Shown here piece after piece: positions 21,076 through 32,218 of a DNA stretch of 38,512 nucleotides (its first letter is position 1; each line of letters begins with the position of its first letter). A program made the position numbers and the translations under genes. The notes below the pieces were generated by a model, which saw only the letters and a program-made list of their open reading frames with translations, was not told the origin of the DNA and did not search any database. The DNA lies in contig JAKAXL010000025.1 of assembly GCA_021816585.1 (NCBI GenBank), positions 1 through 38,512 on the forward strand. The letters run 5' to 3'. Source of the stretch: Pseudomonadota bacterium. GTDB taxonomy: Bacteria; Pseudomonadota; Gammaproteobacteria; Burkholderiales; Burkholderiaceae_C.

Positions 21076-21774
21076 GTTGCAGGCTTCGTCGTGCGGGAGG
21101 GCTATACGAGCTGCCCGCGCGGCACGCCATCGCTTTGTGCATGCACGGTCGTAGGCGAAGCGCCGGCAGGCGCTGAGTTCGGGGGAGCCGCGAAGCGGGG
21201 GTGCGGGCGTCCAGCCCGTGCCCGCCGGAGCGCGGCAGCGCGCAGGCCTGGGGGGGGCCGCCGGGGGGCCGGACACTGGCGGCGGGAGCGGCAGCGACCA
21301 TAGACAGGGTAGGCCCCACGAGTGGGGGGCGAAGCCCCGCCCTCCGCGGGGGCGCGCGGGCAAAAGGCTTCGCGATGCCGCAAGGCACCCGTCCAGGGCA
21401 AGCTCGGGCGGGCCGCAGGCACGTCCGAGCGCAGTCGGCGAAGCCTTTTGCCCGCGCGCCAGCGCGGAGGGCCGCAAGCTGCATCTGCAGCGCGCAGCGA
21501 GCCGCAAGGCGAGCGAAGGCAAGGCAGGGATCCGAATGGCGGGCGTCCAGCCCGCCAAGCGCCTCGTTCGCCCCTAGGCGACGAGCGCCGCAGGCGCGAG
21601 AGGGGTGCGGTCGGATCCGTGCCGCGCAGGGTCGCGCAGCGGCCCGAAGTGCCCTGGCGCCACTGGATTGGCGCGAGCCATACCACTGGGTTGGCCTCTG
21701 GGCTTCGAACCCAGGCTGGCGATCCAGCGGCGCCAATTCCACGCGGCTGAATTTTCGGCAGCCTAGAAGCCCTC
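21076..21774. repeat. Gene-free, repeat-rich GC block
   Basis: No gene can be supported in this 700-base stretch. It contains a perfect 22-bp-arm inverted repeat, GCGCGCGGGCAAAAGGCTTC-GC at 21352-21373 and its complement at 21438-21459, with homology continuing outwards another 10 or so bases. A long hairpin follows at 21655-21735 whose outer arms share TGGCGCC and CTGGAT. The block has the look of dispersed intergenic repeats. Confidence 0.65.
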
Positions 21775-21789
21775 ATGGAGGACATCACC

Positions 21790-22665
21790 ATGAGCAACCT
21801 ACCGAGCGAGCACCACCGCCTGAACACGCACGCCCGCCACATCCAGAAGGGCCTGACCGCGCTGCTGTGGACCGCCCGCTTTCGCTGGACGGCAACGCTG
21901 ATCATCGACAGCCTGCTCGGCGGCAACGGGCTGGTGCGCAAGCTGATCCAGCAGGGGCTGCTCGTGGAGCATCCCATCTCGAACCCCTTCGCCCCCGTGC
22001 GGTACTACACGACCTTGAGCAAGCAAGGCCTCGACCTGCTCCACCGCCACTGGCCGGCCATCCGCAGCGGGAAGCACGGCGACGTTGCCATGGCTCTGGC
22101 TTCTGGCTGGGAACTTCCCTTGCGCCCGGAACATCGGATTCGGGAAGCTCGATTCGAGCACGACCTTCACGTCCAACTCGCGCTGCTCCGTTCCTTTCAT
22201 GTTCCAAGCCAGCCGACGTCCCTGCTCCTGGCAGACGACCTCGAACGCACAACACTGGACAGACGCCCGTCCAAGATTCCCGACATCGTTATCGAGTTCC
22301 GGCCCGCTGACGCAGAGCCAGAAGCCCCCACGCTCACGCTCTGGGGAGAGGTGGAGTACTCTCGGAAGAAGCAGCGCGAGATCGACCTGTTCTGCGCGTA
22401 CTACCGCGGGGCGCTTGCGGGCGTCTCGGCGCGTCCGTTCGACCGACTGATCGTGCTCTGCCATGATTCCGTGCTGGCGCAATGGCAACGGCATTTCAGC
22501 CGCACGGTCGTGCCCAAGTGGCACTTTCGCAGGGCGACGCGCGACTGGGTCCGGCTGGACGCGAAGGATTGGCACCAATTCCCGGCCATGTCTTCCGAGG
22601 AGGTCGACCGTATCATCCAGCCGCTGACGCCCACAGTCGAGAGCGACCTGGACGCGCAGGCGTAG
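21790..22665 (+). CDS. Replication-relaxation-like winged-HTH protein
   Basis: 291 residues. N-terminal winged helix (about 10-85: ALLWTARFRWTATLIIDSLL, LVRKLIQQGLL, YYTTLSKQGLDLL). The C-terminal half has IPDIVIEF then LTLWGEVEYSRKKQREIDLF, resembling the degenerate PD-(D/E)xK-like part of replication-relaxation (Replic_Relax) proteins found on plasmids and integrative elements. The ATG at 21790 has GGAGG eight bases upstream; an ATG at 21775 is in frame but lacks that. Probable role in mobilisation, replication or regulation of the element; the assignment rests on architecture and is moderate. Confidence 0.6.
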   Translation: MSNLPSEHHRLNTHARHIQKGLTALLWTARFRWTATLIIDSLLGGNGLVRKLIQQGLLVEHPISNPFAPVRYYTTLSKQGLDLLHRHWPAIRSGKHGDVAMALASGWELPLRPEHRIREARFEHDLHVQLALLRSFHVPSQPTSLLLADDLERTTLDRRPSKIPDIVIEFRPADAEPEAPTLTLWGEVEYSRKKQREIDLFCAYYRGALAGVSARPFDRLIVLCHDSVLAQWQRHFSRTVVPKWHFRRATRDWVRLDAKDWHQFPAMSSEEVDRIIQPLTPTVESDLDAQA

Positions 22666-22706
22666 ACGCGATCAGGCGCTTGCGGCATCAGGACAACGCC
22701 CAGCCT

Positions 22707-22787
22707 AGCTCCCGCGTCACGGCGTCAAGGGAAGGCTTGCGCCCGGGCCTGCGGCCCGCCCTTGACCCCGTGCCCGCTGCGGGAGCT
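22707..22787. repeat. Nested four-stem hairpin after the replication-relaxation-like gene
   Basis: Four pairs of complementary blocks nest around one centre: AGCTCCCGC (22707) with GCGGGAGCT (22779), CACGG (22718) with CCGTG (22768), GTCAAGGG (22724) with CCCTTGAC (22759), and CGGGCC-TGC-GGCCCG (22744-22758). No T tract follows. The rest of 22666-23035 holds no gene I can support. Confidence 0.75.
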
Positions 22788-23035
22788 GCTGGAGCGCCGC
22801 CCCGACGCCGCAAGCACCTCCCCGCCGGCAGCCACGCCCGGCTTGAAGGCTGATCCCGTGCAGGCCGCCCCATCCCCCCGCCCTTCCCCGCTGGGGAAGG
22901 GAGCGCCCCTCGGCCGCAAGCTTTCCGCAAGGCCGCGCCTACGGTCCACTCCGGCACGATCGGACACCTCGGAACTGCCAGGCGTGGCGCAGAAAGAAGG
23001 GACAACGACCAGGGACCGGCTACCCCGTCCACGGC

Positions 23036-23326
23036 TCACCCGGCTCGGTACTTGGCGGGTCGCCCCCTCCTGCGTGGGGCACGAGGCGGATGCTGGTCGA
23101 TGATGATCGAATCCCCGCCCGACTTGCCATTCAGGATGTCGGCAATCCAGGCGTCGAAGTCTTTGCGGGCCACCAGGCGATGCGCGCCAACGCGCACGGT
23201 TCGCAAGGGCGGCAGGCCACGGACCTCGATGGTTTCGCGCAGGCCCTTGAAGTTGTTGCGCAGGGTCTTGGTGGTCAGGCGCACGGCGACGGCCACTTCG
23301 TCGAGGGACAGGAACAGCGGGTGCAT
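23036..23326 (-). CDS. Small HTH DNA-binding protein (excisionase/AlpA-like)
   Basis: 96 residues. LFLSLDEVAVAVRLTTKTLR is a MerR/excisionase-type helix-turn-helix, followed by a wing (LPPLRTVRVGAHRLVARKDFDAWI) and a basic tail (PRRRGRPAKYRAG). Proteins of this build act as recombination directionality factors or small regulators in integrated elements. The start at 23326 (MHPLFL) is preferred to 23356. It reads against the genes on both sides. It could be the excisionase partner of the recombinase at 6741, but that is inference from type and location. Confidence 0.65.
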   Translation of the reverse strand: MHPLFLSLDEVAVAVRLTTKTLRNNFKGLRETIEVRGLPPLRTVRVGAHRLVARKDFDAWIADILNGKSGGDSIIIDQHPPRAPRRRGRPAKYRAG

Positions 23327-23470
23327 CACAACTCCAGAATGGGGGTTGTGACGCACAGCTCGCGCTGGAAAACAAAATCCCGAGGCCCACCTGCACGCGC
23401 GGATTCGCTGCCGCGTGACGCTGCTTCACCTCGGGTCACCCGGCTACGATCCAGACATCCTTCTAGCTCC

Positions 23471-24403
23471 ATGAAGCCGCGCCAACAGCCGGCGCCCCGA
23501 ATCATGATGCTGCTGCTGAACGAAGCCATCGCGCTTGCGCTGTACCTCGCGCCAACCGGCGCCATCCTGGGGATGGTCAAGGTCGCGCGTCGACGCTACC
23601 AGCGCAGGGATCGGCGCAATCCGCTCAAGCGCGAACTGCTACGGGCTCCCGGCCACTCGGTCGCACTGCAACTCGAGGATCACCGCTCCGACCTCATCGC
23701 GCTGATGAGCGCTACCGCTCCGATGCCCTTGTTCCTCTACACGGTCTATCGGACCCCAGCGGGCTGGGCGCCGGGCGCGGTGCTTGGATTGATCTTCCTG
23801 CTGGGTGGCACCGTCGTCCTGGCCTGGCGCGTCAGCGTGTTGGTGCGCGAGACCCGGAAGCTCCAGCTTGGTCTTGATGCCGAGATGGCCATGGGGCAGG
23901 AACTCAACACCTTGATGCGCGAAGGCTTCTGGGTGTTCCACGACGTGCAGGCCGACGGCCCCTTCAACGTCGACCATGTCATCGTCGGCCCGCAGGGCCT
24001 GTTCGCGGTGGAGACCAAGGGCCGCCCGAAGGGTGTGCGGGGCAGCGACGATGGATACCGCGTCGTGCTGCGCGACGAGGTGCTGGAATTCCCCGGGTGG
24101 CGCGAGCGCAAGCCGCTCGAACAGGCCCGTCGGAATGCGAAGTGGCTCGGCGATTGGCTCAGCTCGGCCATCGGCGAGCGCGTGGAGGCCCAGCCCGTGC
24201 TCGCGCTGCCGGGGTGGTTCATCGAGCGGACCACCAACTGCGACGTCGGCACCATCAACGGCACCGGGCTCGCGGGGTACTTCACGAAGCGCCGTGCGAC
24301 GCCCCTGAGCGTCAAGCAGGTAGAGCAGATCCGCCACCAACTCGACGCGCGATGCCGCGACGTGAAGGCCTTGGCCTATGCCGAGGCGAAGGGCCGCAAG
24401 TGA
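23471..24403 (+). CDS. NERD-domain membrane protein
   Basis: 310 residues. Two hydrophobic regions come first (about 12-36 and 80-120), then a NERD nuclease-related domain: MGQELNTLMREGFWVFHDV, FNVDHVIVGPQGLFAVETKG, then VQAQPVLALPGW-like VEAQPVLALPGWF. The ETK triad and the conserved Asp of the VDHVI strand are present, so the restriction-endonuclease-like core could be active. NERD proteins often occur in mobile and defence-type loci; the function is unproven. It is the last gene before the right att site. Confidence 0.85.
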   Translation: MKPRQQPAPRIMMLLLNEAIALALYLAPTGAILGMVKVARRRYQRRDRRNPLKRELLRAPGHSVALQLEDHRSDLIALMSATAPMPLFLYTVYRTPAGWAPGAVLGLIFLLGGTVVLAWRVSVLVRETRKLQLGLDAEMAMGQELNTLMREGFWVFHDVQADGPFNVDHVIVGPQGLFAVETKGRPKGVRGSDDGYRVVLRDEVLEFPGWRERKPLEQARRNAKWLGDWLSSAIGERVEAQPVLALPGWFIERTTNCDVGTINGTGLAGYFTKRRATPLSVKQVEQIRHQLDARCRDVKALAYAEAKGRK

Positions 24404-24472
24404 CCGCGAATGTGGGCGCGAAGGTGACCGCGAATGCCACCACGAATGGCGCGCTGGACCCGGGACGCGGCC

Positions 24473-24523
24473 GGGACAGTCACAGCGGGATAGCGCGGGA
24501 ATTCCCGGGACAATTCCGGGACA
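24473..24523 (+). repeat. Right-end arm with GGGACA repeats
   Basis: GGGACA occurs at 24473, 24507 and 24518; the last two, in AATTCCCGGGACAATTCCGGGACA, mirror the GAATT...GGGACA...GGGACA arms beside att copies A-D. Just upstream, GTGACCGCGAATG is repeated directly (24400 and 24424). Likely recombinase Arm sites. Confidence 0.55.
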
Positions 24524-24547
24524 GGCGGTGGGCGAAAAGCAACAAAA

Positions 24548-24574
24548 ATGGCCCGGTCCGAAGAACCGAGCCAT
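24548..24574 (-). terminator. Rho-independent terminator of tRNA-Pro
   Basis: On the minus strand: ATGGCTCGGTTC, loop, GACCGGGCCAT, then TTTTTG. It lies 34 bases after the tRNA 3' end. Related hairpins follow att copies A, B and D. Confidence 0.8.
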
Positions 24575-24607
24575 CTCTGCAAGTCCTTGATTGATAAGGA
24601 AGAATCC

Positions 24608-24684
24608 TGGTCGGGGTGAGAGGATTCGAACCTCCGGCCTCTACGTCCCGAACGTAGCGCTCTACCAGGCTAAGCTACACCCCG
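24608..24684 (-). tRNA. tRNA-Pro (CGG anticodon)
   Basis: 77 nt with CCA encoded. Acceptor stem CGGGGTG / CACCCCG, discriminator A; D loop AGCCTGGTAGAGC; anticodon stem CTACG / CGTAG around loop TTCGGGA, anticodon CGG; T arm GGAGG-TTCGAAT-CCTCT. It is the attachment gene of the integration array: the 48 bases from the 3' CCA side into the anticodon loop (24605-24652) are duplicated perfectly at 6617. A possible promoter TACACT lies at 24810-24805. Confidence 0.95.
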
Positions 24685-24848
24685 AATTTGTCTAGGCACA
24701 CAGACCTACACATTTGCCTATCTCGACCTGACCCGCGGCACCGGCGTCGCCGCCGGACCACCCGCCGGACACGCCCGCATACACATCTCCTAGGCAAGCC
24801 TGCTAGTGTAGCAAAGACGATTTCGCCACACCAGTCCCGCGATGCAGC

Positions 24849-25829
24849 TCAGGCGTTGCGCTGCAGGCTGTAGTCGCACAACTCGATCAAGGCACGGCGG
24901 TAGGCCCCCGCCGGCATGGCCTCGGCGAGGCCGCGTGCCTGCTGCAGCTGGCCATGCGCCTGCGCGTAGACCTCGTCCAGCGCCGCGCAGTCGGCCACGA
25001 TCTCGAGGATCCGCGGCAGCTGCTCGGTGTTGCCGTCGCGGATGGCCTGCACGATCAGCTCGCGCTGCGCGGCGTCGCCGCGCTGCATCGCGACGATCAG
25101 CGGCAGCGTCGGCTTGCCCTCGCGCAGGTCGTCGCCGATGTTCTTGCCCATCTGGCCGGCATCCCCGTTGTAGTCCAGCGCGTCGTCGATCAGCTGGAAG
25201 GCCATGCCGACCGCGCGCCCGTAGCCGGCGGCGCGCTGCTCGGCATCCGCGTCGCAGCCTGCCAGCACCGCGCCGATGCGCGCCGCGGCCTCGAACAGCG
25301 TGGCCGTCTTGTCGTGGATCACCCGCATGTACTGCTCGACGGTGAGCTCGGGGTCGTGCATGTTCATCAGCTGCAGCACCTCGCCCTCGGCGATGACGTT
25401 GGTGGCGTCGGCGAGGATGCGCAGGATGCGCAGGTTGCCCGCGGCCACCATCATCTGGAACGAGCGCGAGTACAGGAAATCCCCCGACAGCACGCTGGCC
25501 GCGTTGCCGTAGGCGGCGTTGCTGGTCTGGCGTCCGCGCCGCAGTTCCGACTCGTCGACCACGTCGTCGTGCAGCAGGGTCGCGGTGTGGATCATCTCGA
25601 CCACCGCGGCCAGGTCGTGCAGGTGTTCGCCGCCGTAGCCGTGGGCGCGGGCCACCAGCAGCAGCAACGCCGGACGCAGACGCTTGCCGCCGGCGCCGAC
25701 GATGTAGCTGCCGATGGCGCTGATCAGCGGAACCTCGGACGACAGCGCGCGCCGGATCGAGCTATCGACCAGCTGCATGTCCTTGGAGATGGGATCGAGG
25801 ATGGACTGGATCGAGGCGGTGGAGGTCAC
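24849..25829 (-). CDS. ispB: Octaprenyl diphosphate synthase
   Basis: 326-residue trans-prenyl diphosphate synthase that makes the side chain of ubiquinone from FPP and IPP. Both aspartate-rich motifs are present: LLHDDVVDE in the first half and QLIDDALDYNGD in the second; GGKRLRPALLL binds IPP. No ATG fits; the GTG at 25829 gives a normal N-terminus (TSTASIQSILDPISKDMQLV), although no clear Shine-Dalgarno is seen. Divergent from rplU. Its 3' end faces the tRNA-Pro gene, a common betaproteobacterial arrangement. Confidence 0.93.
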   Translation of the reverse strand: MTSTASIQSILDPISKDMQLVDSSIRRALSSEVPLISAIGSYIVGAGGKRLRPALLLLVARAHGYGGEHLHDLAAVVEMIHTATLLHDDVVDESELRRGRQTSNAAYGNAASVLSGDFLYSRSFQMMVAAGNLRILRILADATNVIAEGEVLQLMNMHDPELTVEQYMRVIHDKTATLFEAAARIGAVLAGCDADAEQRAAGYGRAVGMAFQLIDDALDYNGDAGQMGKNIGDDLREGKPTLPLIVAMQRGDAAQRELIVQAIRDGNTEQLPRILEIVADCAALDEVYAQAHGQLQQARGLAEAMPAGAYRRALIELCDYSLQRNA

Positions 25830-25942
25830 GAACGGCGGCGGGTTGACGATACAAAGGGACGCAAAAGGCCTCGGAATTCTAATGAGCCGCGGGACGGCAG
25901 GCTCCCCTGGCCGGCGGCGCCTGCGCGACCCGGCCACACCCT

Positions 25943-26006
25943 CTTCAGGGCGCGGAAAGCTTCTGGTATGATGACTGGTTCGTCGCACGGAGATTTTTTG
26001 CCGTGC
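25943..26006 (+). promoter_or_regulatory. Promoter and leader hairpin of rplU
   Basis: Extended -10 TGGTATGAT (hexamer 25967-25972) with a weak -35 near 25943 (CTTCAG). The start site would be near 25979, followed by a stem GCACGG / CCGTGC (25985-26006) with a T-rich loop in the 5' leader. The leader is over 100 bases long, which may allow ribosomal-protein feedback; that is a guess. Confidence 0.5.
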
Positions 26007-26092
26007 TTGCGGACTTGATGGGGTGTTTTGCGAACCGGTTGCGACCGGGGAGCGAGCCGGATCGCAAGTCTGCACTTTTCAGGAGTAGTCCT

Positions 26093-26404
26093 ATGTATGC
26101 GGTCATAAAAACCGGCGGCAAGCAGTACAAGGTCGCTGCCGGCGACAAGATCAAGGTAGAACAGATTGCCGCAGACGTTGGCCAGGATATCGTGCTCGAC
26201 CAGGTGCTCGCCGTGTTCGACGGCGCCGACACCCGGCTCGGGGCCCCGCTGCTGGCGGGCGCTGCGGTGAAGGCCAAGGTTCTGGCGCACGGGCGTGGCG
26301 AGAAGATCCGCATCTTCAAGATGCGTCGTCGCAAGCATTACCAGAAGCACCAGGGCCACCGGCAGAACTTCACCGAACTGCAGATCGAAAGCATCGCTGC
26401 TTGA
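26093..26404 (+). CDS. rplU: 50S ribosomal protein L21
   Basis: 103 residues, full length. [20 protein letters not shown] and the basic end [20 protein letters not shown] are L21 signatures; it binds 23S rRNA in the large subunit. AGGAG lies eight bases before the ATG. First gene of rplU-rpmA-obgE-proB. Confidence 0.97.
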   Translation: MYAVIKTGGKQYKVAAGDKIKVEQIAADVGQDIVLDQVLAVFDGADTRLGAPLLAGAAVKAKVLAHGRGEKIRIFKMRRRKHYQKHQGHRQNFTELQIESIAA

Positions 26405-26416
26405 GGAGCGAACGAC

Positions 26417-27842
<1,426 letters not shown>

Positions 27843-27852
27843 AGGCACCTCG

Positions 27853-28977
27853 GTGATCGCGCTGGCGCGCCGCCTCGTGGTGAAGGTCGGCTCCAGCCTC
27901 GTCACCGACGAAGGCCGCGGCATCGATCATGCCGCGGTGGCGCGTTGGGTGCAGCAGATCGCCGGACTGCACGCACTCGGCAAGGAGGTCATCCTCGTGT
28001 CCAGCGGCGCCATCGCCGAGGGCGTGAAGCGACTCGGCTTCAGCCGCCGTCCCAGCGAGGTACCGCTGTTGCAGGCGGCCGCCGCGGTGGGCCAGATGGG
28101 ACTGGCGCAGGCCTACGAGACCGCCTTCAGCGCACGCGGCAGGAACTGCGCGCAGATCCTGCTGACCCACGCCGACCTCGCCAACCGCAGGCGCTACCTG
28201 AACGCGCGCAGCGCGCTGCTGACCCTGCTGGCGCACCATGTGGTGCCGGTGATCAACGAGAACGACACGGTCGTCACCGACGAGATCAAGGTCGGCGACA
28301 ACGACACCCTCGGTGCGCTGGTCACCAACCTGGTGGAGGCCGACGCGCTGATCATCCTCACCGACCAGAGCGGCCTGTACTCCGCCGACCCGCGCAAGGA
28401 CCCGCAAGCCACGCTGATCCGCGACGCCCGTGCCGACGACCCCGCGCTGGCCGCGATGGCCGGCGGCGCCGGCAGCGCGATCGGCAAGGGCGGCATGCTG
28501 ACCAAGGTGCTGGCGGCGCGGCGCGCCGCGCAAAGCGGCGCGCACACCGTGATCGCCAGCGGGCGCGAACCCGACGTGCTGCTGCGCCTGGCCGCCGGTG
28601 AGTCCATCGGCAGCTGCCTGCACGCCGGCAGCGGCAAGCTCGCCGCGCGCAAGCAGTGGATGACCGACCACCTGCAGGTGGCCGGCCGCGTCAGCGTCGA
28701 CGACGGCGCCGCCCGGCGCCTGCGCGAGGGAGGCGCCAGCCTGCTGCCGGTGGGCGTCACCGAGGTGGCGGGCGAGTTCGAGCGTGGCGACGTGATCGCG
28801 GTGGTCGACCAGCAGGGGCGCGAGGTGGCGCGAGGGCTGAGCAACTACGCCGCCGCCGAGGCGCGCCTGATCCGCCGCGCGCCGACCTCGCAGATCGAGT
28901 CGATCCTGGGCTTCATGGAGCAGCCCGAGCTGATCCATCGCGACAACATGGTGCTGATGCAGGCCCAGCAGGCCTGA
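27853..28977 (+). CDS. proB: Glutamate 5-kinase
   Basis: 374 residues. Phosphorylates glutamate in the first step of proline synthesis. Amino-acid kinase domain: [61 protein letters not shown]-terminal PUA domain from about residue 285 ([20 protein letters not shown]). The GTG at 27853 with GAAGG seven bases upstream gives the family length; an ATG at 27820, inside the end of obgE, is the alternative and would add 11 residues. Its last codons and stop are the start of a tandem 84-bp repeat. Confidence 0.94.
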   Translation: MIALARRLVVKVGSSLVTDEGRGIDHAAVARWVQQIAGLHALGKEVILVSSGAIAEGVKRLGFSRRPSEVPLLQAAAAVGQMGLAQAYETAFSARGRNCAQILLTHADLANRRRYLNARSALLTLLAHHVVPVINENDTVVTDEIKVGDNDTLGALVTNLVEADALIILTDQSGLYSADPRKDPQATLIRDARADDPALAAMAGGAGSAIGKGGMLTKVLAARRAAQSGAHTVIASGREPDVLLRLAAGESIGSCLHAGSGKLAARKQWMTDHLQVAGRVSVDDGAARRLREGGASLLPVGVTEVAGEFERGDVIAVVDQQGREVARGLSNYAAAEARLIRRAPTSQIESILGFMEQPELIHRDNMVLMQAQQA

Positions 28978-29213
28978 CGCCGGGCCGCCCCAAGACAGGC
29001 CTGCGCCCCCTTGGGGGGCAGCGAACGCAGTGAGCGGGGGCTCACCACCCAGCAGGCCTGACGCCGGGCCGCCCCAAGACAGGCCTGCGCCCCCTTGGGG
29101 GGCAGCGAACGCAGTGAGCGGGGGCTCACCACCCAGCAGGCCTGACGCCGGGCCGCCCCAAGACAGGCCTGCGCCCCCTTGGGGGGCAGCGAACGCAGTG
29201 AGCGGGGGCTCTC
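28966..29213. repeat. Three tandem 84-bp repeats after proB
   Basis: Copies start at 28966, 29050 and 29134 and appear identical. Each begins with the final codons of proB (CAGCAGGCCTGA), and each contains the palindrome CCCCAAG / CTTGGGG around AGGCCT, followed by GCGAACGCAGTGAGCGGGGG. Only the first copy is the real gene end. The palindrome may terminate proB on one side and the CNP1-like gene on the other. Confidence 0.92.
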
Positions 29214-29214
29214 T

Positions 29215-29772
29215 TCAAGGCCCGACGAATCCCTGGTGGACTCCCTGGCGCAGGCGCTCGACCAGCTTCGTCGCGTCGCCGGAAGCGAAATCCGCGGAGC
29301 ACCAGTAGTTGCGGTCCAGCACGCCGTGCACGTCGAAGCTCGACTGCACGTTCACCGGCAGCCAGTCGGCATCGGTGTTGGACTCCCAGCGCCGCGCGCC
29401 GGCACGCCAGGTGGCGTAGACGTGCCACGTGTCGTTGGCGCAGTTCAGGCCTTCGTAGCTGACGTTGCGAAAACCCGAGCGGCTCACCGCGATCAGCGTG
29501 TAGCGCACCAGCGAGTCGCCGACGCGGCGCACGCTGGACGGATCGACCATGAAATGCAGTTGCGGGCTTCCCGGCAGCGGCACCGTCAGCAGGCCCGCGT
29601 CACCCTGCGGCACCGTGGCCGGAAAGTGCACGACGGCTCCGGGCTCCTCCTTCGGCGCCTGCTGCGCGAGTCCCTCGACGCCCGGTGCCGGCGTCTGCGC
29701 CAGCGCCGGCTGCAGCAAGACCGCGGCGACGCAGGCCGCCAGCAGCGCACGCAGGCCGCGCGCCACCGTCAT
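29215..29772 (-). CDS. CNP1-like family exported protein
   Basis: 185 residues with a signal peptide ([20 protein letters not shown]) and the CNP1-like domain of unknown function: [53 protein letters not shown] and [14 protein letters not shown]. Two cysteines could form a disulfide in the periplasm. The ATGA overlap with rppH upstream shows co-transcription, a frequent betaproteobacterial pair. Confidence 0.85.
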   Translation of the reverse strand: MTVARGLRALLAACVAAVLLQPALAQTPAPGVEGLAQQAPKEEPGAVVHFPATVPQGDAGLLTVPLPGSPQLHFMVDPSSVRRVGDSLVRYTLIAVSRSGFRNVSYEGLNCANDTWHVYATWRAGARRWESNTDADWLPVNVQSSFDVHGVLDRNYWCSADFASGDATKLVERLRQGVHQGFVGP

Positions 29773-30335
29773 TCGCCGGTCGCCTCGACGGCCTGCAGTT
29801 CCAGCGGCGGCTGCTGGCGCTGGTGCCGCACATGCGCGCGCAGATAGCGCGTGCGCGGCTCCTGGCGCGGCAGCAGATGCTGCAGTTCGCTCAGCGCCTG
29901 CTGGTACACGCCGCGCTTGAATTCGATCACGCTTTCCAGCGAGACCCAGTAGTCGTTCCATCGCCATGCGTCGAATTCGGGGTGGTCGGTGGCGCGCAGG
30001 CACACGTCGCTGTCGCGCCCGGTCAGGCGCAGCAGGAACCAGATCTGCTTTTGCCCCTTGTACACGCCGCGGTGATCGCGGCGCAGGTACTGCTCCGGGA
30101 CCTCGTAGCGCAACCAGTTGCGCGTACGACCCAGAACATGGACGTGACACGGACGAAGCCCCACTTCCTCGAACAATTCGCGGTACATCGCCTGCTCGGG
30201 ATTCTCACCGGCGTGGATTCCGCCTTGCGGGAACTGCCAGGAATGACCGCTGATCCGCTTGCCCCAGAACACCTGGTTCCGGGGATTGAGCAGAATGATG
30301 CCGACGTTGGGACGATAACCCTCTCGATCCAACAT
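29769..30335 (-). CDS. rppH: RNA pyrophosphohydrolase
   Basis: 188-residue Nudix enzyme that removes pyrophosphate from mRNA 5' ends to trigger decay. Starts [17 protein letters not shown], typical of RppH. The Nudix box is [20 protein letters not shown] ending VGL, with all metal-binding Glu residues. [12 protein letters not shown] and [10 protein letters not shown] are further family segments. A perfect -10 TATAAT (minus strand, 30375-30370) lies 35 bases upstream of the start. Confidence 0.95.
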   Translation of the reverse strand: MLDREGYRPNVGIILLNPRNQVFWGKRISGHSWQFPQGGIHAGENPEQAMYRELFEEVGLRPCHVHVLGRTRNWLRYEVPEQYLRRDHRGVYKGQKQIWFLLRLTGRDSDVCLRATDHPEFDAWRWNDYWVSLESVIEFKRGVYQQALSELQHLLPRQEPRTRYLRAHVRHQRQQPPLELQAVEATGE

Positions 30336-30369
30336 GGCCAGTGCCCCCGTTCTTTTAGAATGTGTACAG

Positions 30370-30398
30370 ATTATAGGCACCGCGTCGCATGCGCGACA
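30370..30398 (-). promoter_or_regulatory. Predicted promoter of rppH
   Basis: TATAAT on the minus strand at 30375-30370; the -35 (TGTCGC, 30398-30393) is weak. It lies in the divergent region between rppH and proS. A TAGAAT at 30356-30361 could serve the other direction. Confidence 0.45.
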
Positions 30399-30483
30399 CG
30401 TCCGCGGGCCTGCACCATGGCCGCCGCAAGGCTTGCCCGCAGGGCGGGCCACGGCCCGGAACCCTTCGATCAACGCCCTTTAC

Positions 30484-32205
<1,722 letters not shown>

Positions 32206-32218
32206 CACGGCGGCGGCG

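Larger units (their letters stand above)
6617..24652. mobile_element. Integrated element in tRNA-Pro carrying a fluoride-responsive cluster
   Basis: Bounded by a perfect 48-bp direct repeat (6617-6664 and 24605-24652) that is the 3' half of tRNA-Pro, with a tyrosine recombinase at the left end facing inward. Contents: recombinase, fluoride riboswitch and Hyf-like operon, crcB, DUF190, broken phosphatase, two MutS-like genes with a second fluoride riboswitch, IS3 remnant, repeats, replication-relaxation-like, HTH and NERD genes. No conjugation genes or relaxase are seen, so it is an integrative island, possibly mobilised by a helper. About 18 kb. Confidence 0.85.

Noticed and set aside
28966-29213. 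CRISPR array
   Set aside because: The 84-bp units are head-to-tail with no unique spacers.
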